From positions 296,557-360,556 of the forward strand of contig SEMN01000534.1 of NCBI GenBank assembly GCA_005408345.1: 64,000 bases of DNA, in the 5' to 3' direction. Of the stretch, positions 47,850 to 58,091 are shown one piece after another. How positions within the stretch are numbered: the first letter of the stretch is position 1; every line of letters starts with the position of its first letter. The notes under the pieces are model-generated. The model had not been told where the DNA came from, did not search any database, and was given only the letters and a program-made list of their open reading frames with translations. The position numbers and the translations under genes are program-made. Origin of the DNA: Macquaria australasica (taxonomy: Eukaryota; Chordata; Actinopteri; Centrarchiformes; Percichthyidae).

Positions 47850-48600
47850 ATTTCACATCAGGACCTATTATGTGTATAGTGTCTTTCCTCAGCTCCATCT
47901 TCTGATGGACAGACCTAATTTCTTCATGTGATAGCTGTTGGCAGTCTATAAAAACTTCTGCCTGAATCTTTTTGTGCAGCTGATTGCACAACAGCTCTTT
48001 ACCATTTTACCAGTGTTTCCCATGTTTTTTTTTTACAATGGCAAATACTGACTGCTGCTGTGTGCCATTCAGGGTGGAGTGAACAGCATCTTACAGTGAC
48101 CTCACATGCATACCCTCCACACCCACCAGTCTGACACGCCAAATATTCACCCATACACCACCTCACCTCCAGACCCTTACTATCCACTGCAGTCTTTTAA
48201 TGTCAGACCTCTCCCTGTTGTTAGTCATGTTTCTTCCATCTGTATGGTGATGATCCATGTGTGGTGAGAAAGGGTGTTTTTCAGTTTCTGTGCACATAAC
48301 ATTATGCATTGGGTCCATCATTACAGATGTACGTTGTGTGGATAAGCACTGGTCAAATCCTCAGAACCCAATTTTAAATTCTAGTGCAGATTCGAAAGTT
48401 TCTAAAGATACCAAAGCTGCTGGGGAAATGTTTGGGAAATCTCTATCAAATGATGTCAAAAGACATCAAGAATATTTCCATTCAGTGGAATGATACAGAT
48501 AAAAGTCTCGGACTGAAAATTTGGCTGAACATAAATATGTATACTGTAGGTTTAAGAAAGTGTTAGAACATACAGATAAAGAAGAAAGTGGGCTATTATG
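47850..48600. other. No gene seen
   Basis: Unique-looking DNA with only short frames. Confidence 0.4.
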
Positions 48601-48607
48601 TGACATT

Positions 48608-49284
48608 CGCTGTTTTTGGAACCGCCTACTACATACTACCAATGAACTGCATGCTGCTTTTCATAGTAGTATGAAACTCTCAAATTGATTTATTTTGCAG
48701 TATGCTAGGCCAGACTTAGCTAGTTTCCGGTTTTGGAAAGTAAACAATAGCACAGTTAATGGAAACAAAAGGGTCCAACTGCAGCACCTCAGACCTCCCT
48801 CCTCAGGTTATTAGACAGCATTGGCTAATGAGCTACCACAGGCTGTATGCAGTAAACTGCAAGCTAATGTTAGCTAACTTGCTAATCTCTATGGGAAATT
48901 ATAGTAGTAAGCCAACAGGCTAGCATTCGGATCAGTGCTGTCCTTGCCTTCTGAAAGTCGGAACAAACTTTTAAATGAGGCCGTGTAGATCTAATCTGAG
49001 TGAAGATTCAGCAACTGGGCTGCTTTTTTCTCGCCTCATATTTGTTCACAAACAGATTTTGGTGGGCTGCTCAGGTGAAATAAGTGAAAGTTTACGTAAC
49101 GTTAATGGTACAGTAGGCGAGGTAGACTGGTCTGATGCATACAGGAGATTTTTTCTGAATCAGTACGACATCCGGGTATTTCTGGCATACTGCAGATTTT
49201 GCTTTTGTTTGCATACTACATGCTACACTTTGGCCAAATCAGTACGTACTGCTCGTATAGCAGGCGGTTTTAGATACAGCCATC
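48608..49284. mobile_element. Possible MITE with CTGTNTYTNRAACCGCCT ends
   Basis: The left end CGCTGTTTTTGGAACCGCCT at 48609 pairs with the reverse of the right end (GGCTGTATCTAAAACCGCCT from about 49282); 19 of 26 positions match over the two ends. The body has repeated ACTACATACT/AGTATG motifs and no transposase. An open frame at 48975-49415 crosses the right boundary and is incidental. Confidence 0.45.
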
Positions 49285-51190
49285 GTCATACGGCGTGGAT
49301 ACATTTTTTTTTTTTTTTTTACAGGGACATTAAATGGCAAAATTCACGTTCCAGACTAAGATACCATATTCATTTAAAGAAATGTTTTGTTCCCAGTCTG
49401 TGGACGCTGTGCTAAACTCTCTGGTTCAAGTTCACACGTCTCTGCCTTTCTTGCATTTAGGATGTGGATGGTTTAGGATTGCAGCCCTCCCAAGGTGTAG
49501 AGCTCTTCACACCTGCGGCAGTGTTTGTGAGGAGCAGTCTTTTCACCAGTCATCAGACTAATTGAACAATTATGTGCTTAAGTGAAAAAAAAAACCCTCA
49601 GGTGGTCTCCAAGGCTCAATTTGTCTCAAATCTGTCCACATGGTCTGTCAAGTGATCCGTCGTTAGCCACTCATTTGGTATGTGCTGCAGTTTAAACAAC
49701 CACATTATAGGCTCAAATCATACAGGTTATTTTTCCAAATGTTCACATAAAGATTCAGACATAAATATTATATAAACTTTCACTAATCCTCTGCAATTGA
49801 ATCCTCATAAATGGAAGATGAAAGAGTGACATTTGACTGGAAAGAATTCCTGTGCCATTTAATCATGGCAGTTAGAACCAATTTAGTGTTAAAGCAGCGT
49901 GGCAGGCTGGTAATTATTTCTTTGACTTTAAGAGTCCCAAACGCAAGGTCGTCAATCAAATTAGCCAGGTTCATTATATTATAAGCTCCTCTGATTTTTA
50001 AAAGCATGTTTTACGCAGTAACACAGCCATAAAACGAGCAGAAAGCAGAATGACAGTTAATGATAAACAGAACACAGGAGAGAGAGAGCCTCTAACCATC
50101 TCTGCATCACAATTTTCAAGCCAGCACTGTGCCTTATTATACCTGGCAAACCAATCAAACTCCACATGAATGTAGATGGTATTTCATTTGCCTAGCAAAT
50201 ATTCAAAATCTAGAGAATAGCTGGTGGATTGATCATCTGTCTCAATTTCGCTTCCATAGCTAAATCTTTTCTTTAACACTTCAAAGGAGATGGAAGCGGA
50301 GGACAGAGTATTAGCATGTGACAAAGTCAAATGCAGCATGTCAGAAGAATGTTATATGTTATAGCTGCGTACTGTATATATTACTGTATACATATACCCA
50401 TTTTCATCAAATACAGTATGTCAGATGTACACAAAGACGATTTCCTTCCTGACACTGTACATCAACACTCACATCCATCCACTCCTCTTATCTAACTGGT
50501 TGCATAAGCACACACAAGATCGGAAAAACATTGTTTTTAATAATTCTCTCTAGGGTCATCATTAAGAGCGACCCCTTTCACATTGTCACATTTTCATTTG
50601 ATACACTATTATAAAAATATCAATTATAGTTGATTTCACGTATCTACATGAGACAGAGAGAAGAAGTGGAGTGCGCGCGAGTGAGTCATTTGTTTGGTAA
50701 AGTATTGCTATCATATAGGATGAGATGTATGAAATGAAGCCCCAGCATTATGAATACAGTAATTTCTTAGGCTGAAAAGCTTATCAAATGATTTGAACGT
50801 GTCTCTCAAGTTGAGAAGTACATGCAGTCCTGGACAGAGGGCATGGGGGTAGGGTCTTTAAGTTGGTCCCATGGAAGCTGGATTCAACATGACCTGTGTT
50901 GTTAGTAGTCAACTGGTTATAGAGATTATCGAGAGTGGTAGCCTACAGTAGATTTTAGTGAATTGACAAATCTCAGGAAAGCCTATAAATCTTCAGAATG
51001 TTAGTGCTGTTAATGAGAGTGAGAGTTTGCTTAAACAAGCAAAGCTGGAGTGGATGACTCCTGGCCCAGGATCAGGCTGCATTACTATATTAATGATGTT
51101 AGATGTCTGGGCAGAAAGATGGATTGTATTATAAATAAATCTGTGTGTCTCTGCTACAAATCCAGATCACATGGTTTGACATATAACGTC
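49285..51190. other. No gene seen; candidate conserved stretch at 49780-50020
   Basis: A T-run lies at 49304-49320. The 49790-50020 segment is non-repetitive and dense in homeodomain-type motifs (CATTTAATCATGGCAG, GTCGTCAATCAAATTAGCCA). Confidence 0.4.
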
Positions 51191-51204
51191 ACACTGGAGT
51201 AAAA

Positions 51205-51294
51205 AATTATTTAATAAATCTTTGAACATCTTCAGCCTCCCCGCCTGTCTGCACTTGGGTCCTCTCCCTGCTGCCTAGATGGCTCATCGTGACA
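51205..51294 (+). mobile_element. 3' end of an LTR (truncated)
   Basis: It contains the polyadenylation signal in TTTAATAAATCTTTGAAC, then CTGTCTGCACTTGGGTCCTC, and ends at TCGTGACA (51294). The GCACTTGGGTCCTC block is shared, in reverse, with the LTR-like sequence at 16790-17197. The upstream part of the LTR is missing or decayed. Confidence 0.55.
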
Positions 51295-51742
51295 GAATGA
51301 CCCGACCAATAACGGACCCAGCAGATGGCTGGCGATATTCCCGGGAACCCATGGAGGCCGCAGGAGAGGTGGTTGTCGGGGCTCCCGACGCTGTCTGCGG
51401 TCTCCGCTGCCCAGTGTCACAGACCGACCTGCTTCTGTTCCTGTTTCCCGGTTGGCGGTCCGGCCGACTCCTGTTCCTGGTTTCCAGTCGGCGGCCCGGC
51501 CAGCTTCTGATCCTGTTTCCTTGTTGGAGGTCCGGCCGACTTCTGTTCCTGGTTTCCAGTCAGCGGCCCGTCCAGCTTCTGTTCCTGGTTCCCAGTTGGC
51601 GGTCCGGCAGACTCCTGTTCCTGGTTTCCTGTCGGCGGCCTGGCCAGCTTCTGATCCTGTTCCTGAGTCGGTTTTTATTTTCTTCCACAATACTTTGGTG
51701 ATTTGCAGGTCAAAACATCAAGATGTCTCAGTTAAAGTTTAA
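51295..51742 (+). pseudogene. Gag-like frame of an LTR retrotransposon, 5' part, expanded by tandem repeats
   Basis: It lies directly after the LTR end. The leader GAATGACCCGACCAATAACG is followed by ACGGACCCAGCAGATGGC, where many related fish elements would start at ATGGACCCAGC, so the start codon appears to be mutated to ACG. The likely frame then runs into a repeat-coded region reading RPTPVPGFQSAARPASDPVS and variants, which is a Pro/Val/Ser-rich 12-residue motif set. The frame ends near 51742 with unrelated sequence, so capsid, zinc knuckle and pol parts are absent. Only a remnant; the assignment depends on the LTR context. Confidence 0.5.
51424..51672. repeat. 36-bp tandem repeat, about 7 units, alternating as 72-bp pairs
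   Basis: Units start at 51424, 51460, 51496, 51532, 51568, 51604 and 51640. Even-numbered units carry GACTCCTGTTCC or GACTTCTGTTCC; the third, fifth and seventh carry AGCTTCTG(A/T)TCC, so the array has a two-unit higher order. Because 36 is a multiple of 3 and the units lack stops, several reading frames on both strands stay open over it. Confidence 0.92.
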
Positions 51743-52815
51743 AAATAAATTTGGTTGTGAAAGTAACCATCTGGTTGCATATTGTTTCAAAAGCAATAAA
51801 CTATATCTCAATGTGAAGCGTGAAAACTACTCATGGAAATATAGTCATTATAGATAACCAAGTTATCTAAACAACTTTTGCTTTTCAACCAAATTTCAGA
51901 CATTTTTATCTGAGATGACTAGTTTTTTACCTGAAAATCACCAAATCAGTGCTTACAGACATTCTTGGTGTTCAAATTCGCTTTGGGGCCATTTTCATAT
52001 GTGGTAAATGAATCAGATGGTTCGTGGCAAAACTGGAAATAGTGCTACTTCTATATCACTTCAACCCAGTATCCACCTTCCTGGTACTGTAGAATGTAAA
52101 CATGAAATCAGGTATGTCAGTCAGAAAAGCTAAAAAGGAGCTGTTCAGTGAAGGGACACCGGGGTGTTAGTGAAGGACTGGTTCAGCACAAACAAAACTC
52201 TAAGGGCTGCTAAAGAACTTGAAAACAAAGGCCCAGCTGAGCATGAATGTTGAGCCCTAAGCTGTATTTGTTTTGCTACGATGGCTCTTAGACAAGCTTT
52301 CTGGAGTTATAACCATTAACCTTCTGGTGTAGACAGCGCCAGTGATGCAGGACTCCCTGCATTAAGCTTGTTAGTCTTTATGCTGCTAATGTGCATATCC
52401 ATTTTTCATGTGTCATGTCTCCATGTCTCATGAAATGAAATATACGATCATCAAAACATTGCAAATGAAGTACATGTAGAAATAATTCAAGAGGCTTTGA
52501 CAAGGCAGAGGGACACTTTTCTTTTTGATTTGCATCTGTAATATTTCCATTCATAATATTCTATATTTGTAGAGTCCATTACTATGATTAGACAATTTAC
52601 AAAGGCCTAAAGCACAAATCAGTGTAGGGAACAGAATGGGAGGTCAATCCCTGCCTTAAACATGAACAATAAAGTCTTAAAACGGTTCGATACAATTGAA
52701 TCTTTCTGTTCCTCTAAGACTCACTAATGCTACATTTTGACCAATTTAAAGGCAAGTAAACAGACTTTTGACGAAGGCATAAGCAGACAAAATGAATTGA
52801 TGAGTTAAAGTATAC
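51743..52815. other. No gene seen
   Basis: Unique-looking AT-rich DNA. Confidence 0.45.
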
Positions 52816-52819
52816 TTTA

Positions 52820-52990
52820 ACTGCACAAACAGTTGAGGTGGTTCGGTCAGTTGGTCAGGATGACTCCTGGAGGCCTCCCTGTAGAGGTGGTCTGCTGGAG
52901 GGCCTGAAAACTCCTCAGGATCCCCCACGGGGAGCCGGGGGACATGGCTAGGCGATGGGCATCTGGGCTGCTTCTCACACCTGAATAAAC
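52820..52990 (-). repeat. Dispersed repeat fragment (GGAGGCCTCCAGGAGTCATC type)
   Basis: The minus strand reads CAGGGAGGCCTCCAGGAGTC, ATCCTGACCAACTGACCGAA and CCACCTCAACTGTT. This block resembles one that recurs in many teleost sequences. Boundaries and class are unknown. The 154-codon minus frame at 52746-53210 runs through it and has no domain of its own. Confidence 0.4.
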
Positions 52991-54470
52991 AGCAGAACAC
53001 GGTTAAATGCTTATTTGCCACAACTTCAGTAGGAACATGAGCAGTAGACGAAATCATTTTGATACTCCTGTCACTTGAAGGTATTTTCTGACAGAATACA
53101 GAGGCTGCAGGGATAATGGAAGTTAGCATCACCCTGGTTCCCTCGACAAAAAGCCAATGGGATTTTTCCATTGGATTTTGGATTATTGCAGAAAATAAGC
53201 TCTGTGGCAAAAAAACAGTTTATGATACTTACACGTTTTGTTCAGCAAGATAATCTTCACAATTGAACACCACTTATGATTTTTGAAGCGTAAATGAAAT
53301 CACCAGAAGTAAAAAGCTAACGTTAGGCTATAAACCAACTACACCACGGTCACATGACTTCTACGTCACCACCACTAAGCTTCCAACTTGTTACCTCTTC
53401 TACAAAAGCCTTATGGAAAGTTTGAGTTAGAATAGTTTGCGAGTATAAACACGAGGCTCTAAAGGTGAACGAGTGAGTGGATGAGTTTCTGTGTTGCGAG
53501 ATGACGTTTAATGTCCCCGACAACCTCTGTAGTCTCATTTAGTCACTTGTTAGAAACAGCCTTAAAAGACACATAAAAGCTTCAGAATTCACCAGTGGGG
53601 TATTTACTGATGTATTTTATGTCGTAGAACAAAACGTGAAAATCTCTTAAGCTTGTGTTAACTACAGACCTTATTTCAGACATTTAACCAAAAACCCATT
53701 CAAGAAACCCCCACTGACTTTGAGACACAAAAATGTTAACTCTTTTCTGGGTTTAAGGACTCATTCCTGCAGCACTCTATTGCTTGTAAAATACACAAAC
53801 AGACACAAATTCTCTCAGAGTTGCAGAAATTGAGATGAACTCTGCATGAGTTGAAAATGTACAGAAAAAGACAAGAAGAAGGAGAGACTGAAGGAAAATA
53901 ACAGAAGTTCCTGGTGAATTCTGATCTAGGCCCCTGCTTCATGTATGTCATGATTTATTTCCTAAGCCTGTTTCCATTGCACTTTGTGGCATTTTGTAAA
54001 AAAACATTTTGCAATTTTTCAAGTTTCTTTTTTATTTTTCTCGTTTATACTCAGGTTTTTCCATCCAACTGTGAGGTGGATGGAAGCGCACTTACTGATG
54101 TTATGTGATCATCTAGGCCTTTGTTTTTGAACACTTACAATGTTCTGATACCATACCAATGCCGATGGAAATCAGGTAGGTGCCAGGCCTTCTCTTTCAT
54201 TCACATTTTGATTTTTTTGTAGTTTCATTTTCAGCTGACAACAGTGCCATGGATTCTAGATGAGAAGTCTACATTTCCAGGGACCATTTCGGAAAAGAGA
54301 CAACTAAATGGCAGACTTTATCTGTCGCCAGGATATGACCAATCACATCGAAGACAGACAGACAATATTCTCACTGTGAATATCCTCTGTGGAAAGATGG
54401 TGCCTCTGAATCAGATGTGAAAGTACAGCCAAGCTTCAGATCTTTTCTACCGACTCTCTCTCTTTCACCC
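52991..54470. other. No gene seen
   Basis: Unique-looking DNA; small frames only. Confidence 0.45.
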
Positions 54471-54480
54471 TCCCTGAGTC

Positions 54481-54482
<2 letters not shown>

Positions 54483-54565
<83 letters not shown>
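54483..54565. repeat. (AC)n microsatellite, 83 bp
   Basis: About 41 uninterrupted AC units, the longest dinucleotide array in the window. Confidence 0.98.
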
Positions 54566-54566
<1 letters not shown>

Positions 54567-55265
54567 TTTATCCCAGATTTTTAGAAGTGACAGTTCCATT
54601 TGCCCCATGGAGAGTGTCAAGAGCTGGAGTTGGACAGTCTTCAACCACTTCCATCTGTTTTGATGAGCAGAATGAAGTGATGTGTCGCCACGGGAATTTG
54701 CTTAGAAATTAGCTTTATTCAAAAGGATTCTTAATTGAATTAGCACATACACTTAATGCCTAATAAACTGCCTGAAAGAGATTTATTCAGATTTATACAG
54801 CACTACATAACACTGATGCAGCAAAGGCAAATCAAGTGTTTCATAAAATCCTATGTGGCTGTTTTGGCTACCTGAAACTCATTCTATTAATATTACATTT
54901 TCAACCTTTTTTTTTCTTTAAAATGTCTTTTATTTGAATGTTTTTCCCCATAAAAGCTTATCTTTCTTGCCAGGAGGACTTTAATCAGAGTAGGTGTCAC
55001 ATGTTTTTTTTTCCAAGTGGCTATCTTGCGTGGGTACAGCTCTTCAGATATTCCCCTAATGTTAATTATTTCATCAGGCCATCACTTGCCAGCTTTAAGA
55101 TGCAAATTGAAATTCCAGCTGCACACACCTACATCTAACAGAGAGCCAAATGAGACCAAGATGACATGCAGCTAAGATGTGACCCAGTATCTCTGAGAAA
55201 ACATAAAACACTCAGACTCAGGAATGTGGAGATGCTCTATACGGTATCTATCTGCACTCCATCAC
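54566..55265. other. No gene seen
   Basis: Unique-looking DNA between two CA arrays; the frame at 54938-55138 has no signature. Confidence 0.45.
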
Positions 55266-55266
55266 T

Positions 55267-55267
<1 letters not shown>

Positions 55268-55305
<38 letters not shown>
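55268..55305. repeat. (CA)n microsatellite
   Basis: About 19 CA units. Confidence 0.97.
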
Positions 55306-55307
<2 letters not shown>

Positions 55308-55871
55308 CATGTGCCTCCATTGCAGCAGTCCCATAACTGCCATTAGAGGATTCCAGCAGTACTGACCACCCAGCCTGCAGATCGATACGCTGGCTGCCCC
55401 TGGGCCGCAGCACATAATAGTGTCATCAGCCGAGACTGCAGTCAGTGCTGATAGAAGAAAAGTGATTACAAGGTCAGTGTAATTAACCAGACAATTCCTG
55501 GCTGCTTTCTGCTTGGTTACTGAGACGCCCCAGTAAAGTAAATACAGATGGTGCCTTGCTCAAGCACACCACAGCTTGTAGTCAAAAGCTCAAAAGCCTA
55601 CACCATCCTGATGTTACCAGGTAACCAGCAGCATTGGTGCAGCTCTCAAATTCTATTTGTATTCTATATTCTGTTTTACATTATACATGTCAGACACTGC
55701 AGCGTTGATCAAAGCTGTAAATAATATCAGAATAAAGTGTGATGGTACACAACTATCTAGTACCTCTTGACCTTTAGGACTGGATTCAGTACAGTCATCC
55801 ACAGTCGAATATTTGGTGGCAAAAGAAAGAATCTCATTTAAATAAGTACATTTTTAAGTAAATTCCTGCTT

Positions 55872-56045
55872 AGTGGTGGAAGAAGTAGAAATACCACAGT
55901 GTAGAAATACTCTGTTACAAGTAAAAGTCATGCATTCATAATGACTTAAGTAAAAGTACATAAGTATTAGCATCAAAATATACTTACAGTACTAAAAGTA
56001 AAAGTACTCATTATGCAGAATAGCCTATTTCAGAACAACATGTGT
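55872..56045 (+). repeat. Dispersed repeat (GTGGTGGAAGAAGTA / AAGTAAAAGTAC type)
   Basis: It starts AGTGGTGGAAGAAGTAGAAA, then carries CAAGTAAAAGTCATGCATTC, TTAAGTAAAAGTACATAAGT and AAAGTAAAAGTACTCATTAT. This is a very common teleost dispersed repeat with characteristic AAGTAAAAGT motifs. Confidence 0.75.
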
Positions 56046-56762
56046 AAGGATCTAACATGGTCAGTGAGTTCTTAAAGAAAGATCAGTTTAAATGGGTTCT
56101 ATTTGGCACATTATCTATAAAGCTTTAAAGATCTTATGAAACTTAAGTATTCCTACTGGACTTCCCTGTTAGACTAAGGCTGCAGTCGAATAGTCAAAAT
56201 AATGACATCCTTTGTCTTTTCCTAAATACTTTTCCTTGACCTCGATGGAAGACATCATGCGGTCAAGGAAGAACTTAGGAAACTTAGGAAAAAACAAGAG
56301 AATCCCACTGCACTTTGGTAAAGGATGGTACAGTGTACCCTATGCCTATGCTAGGAGATAAGAAAGGAAGCATTGAAGCACGTTTCCTTAGCATTTAGAG
56401 AATTCTACCAGCTCTTATCATGGCTGCCAGTAAGATACTTCCGGGGCAATTCACTCAGTTAGGAACCTTCCTGAGCAAAAAAAGACTATTCAACCGCAGC
56501 CAATATCTCTATATCTATATGTCACCATAGGTATGGTTTAGATAGACAGGCCTCTGTCTTGCCCATGGGGAATGAGCGAGGAAGAGAATTAGTGATATGT
56601 GCCAAGATGGGATAGACTCGTGCTTAATGAGTGTAGTCACTGAATCTTTGATTAAGTCAGTAAGTCAAGAGTCTGCCCCTGCCAGTGTGGCTAGCAGTCT
56701 CCCTGATGTGCACTTGCATGCAGATGGGTGGCATGAAATCACAACACAGCCTACCTAACATA

Positions 56763-56768
<6 letters not shown>
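56046..56768. other. No gene seen
   Basis: Unique-looking DNA. Confidence 0.4.

Positions 56769-56810
<42 letters not shown>
56769..56810. repeat. (CA)n microsatellite
   Basis: About 21 CA units. Confidence 0.97.
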
Positions 56811-56811
<1 letters not shown>

Positions 56812-58010
56812 CTTTCAAGCAAAAGTTTTATAAAAAAAACGAGTAATTAAATGAAATGAAATGGTAATTAAAATTACATGACTTGGCTTATGGGAGTGCC
56901 TGCAAATCTGCATACATTACTCTATACCCCGAAGGGGCTGCTGGCAATCGCGTGCTACTGTACATGCAACATACAGCCCAGCACAATGTAATTAAACTTG
57001 TTGAACATGCACCCATTGCAAAAGATTATATTTAACCAGGAGCAGTGTCTACCCACTGGAAAAACAAACAGCAGAGATGATTCTGACAAATTGATTGTGA
57101 TCTACACGCCAGTAATGAGAAAATGTGACAGTAATCTCACCAACAACCACTTGATGAATCTGTGAAGAATGGCTTTGAAGGCGAGACATGGCAGAAATAA
57201 ATCATCCTCAGCTAAAAGGTCAAATTCCTATTTTCACATCGCTCTGCTATTACAATAATCTTGAGGAATTCAATGATGCTTTCCTGTCTTCGAGCTCTCC
57301 TGGGGTATGAGATTGAATGTGATTGGGAGGGAGGTCATCCATCTGCCCTTTAGGCCCATCAATTATGAATGGGCAACATTTGTTGCTGAATTAACAAGAG
57401 CCTGTTTGTGCCTGGTGTCTGGGGTGCTTGAAATCTGCTTTTGATGGTGTAGAGAATAAATTGTGACTTGGCTAAAAGGTCAATATTGTAACAGTTAATC
57501 TAAAAGTTCATGTAAGCAAGTGGAAAAGTACTGTCATGTGAAAGAAAGTGTGTTTTCTCTGCTGTGAGAAAACGGAAGAAATATACGTGACTGATAACTT
57601 GACCTTGAATTAGATAGATTGGTAAAGCCTATGTGTGTGTGTTTGTGTGTGTAGTTACCGGTTAGAAACAGTTATTAGGGCGAGATTGTGTCCAAATTAT
57701 GTGAAGGTCAAGCTGCCCAAATGAGCTATGTAAGTTGTTTATCACTCAGTATAGGTAGTATAAGACAGATGGGAATCCTCTGTTAGACAGAGACTGCTCC
57801 ATTCGCTGCATGGTTATCATGTAAGAGTCCTCTCTCTGTGTACACGGATAAAAGAAACTTGTATGAACAGATATGTTGATTTAGTCTTTTATTAAAAACC
57901 TAAAGTAGACAGATTTCTGGGATTGTTTGTGACCAATGTTGTGCAGAAATTTTGTTAGATAAATCCAGAAGGATTAACTTGAATAAATGAACAAAACCTC
58001 AGATTTATAG
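56811..58010. other. No gene seen; candidate conserved stretch at 57050-57480
   Basis: The 57050-57480 segment is repeat-free and carries GCCCATCAATTATGAATGGG and GTTGCTGAATTAACAAGAGC; the rest is ordinary AT-rich DNA with a short GTGTGTGTTTGTGTGTG run near 57634. Confidence 0.4.
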
Positions 58011-58012
58011 AG

Positions 58013-58091
58013 ATGTATGTATGTATGTATGTATGTATGTATGTATGTATGTATGTATGTATGTATGTATGCATGTATGTATGTATGTATG
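58013..58091. repeat. (ATGT)n microsatellite
   Basis: About 20 units with one interruption (GCATGTATGT at about 58071). Confidence 0.97.

Noticed and set aside
51424..51672. CRISPR-like array
   Set aside because: The 36-bp units are directly adjacent with no spacers, the sequence is eukaryotic, and they lie in a retroelement coding region.
51232..51690. 152-codon minus-strand frame with GRAADWKPGTE repeats
   Set aside because: It is the antisense reading of the 36-bp minisatellite; the LTR context and the LTR polyadenylation signal point to the plus strand.
54371..54562. Minus-strand open frame with a Cys-Val run
   Set aside because: It is the translation of an AC microsatellite.
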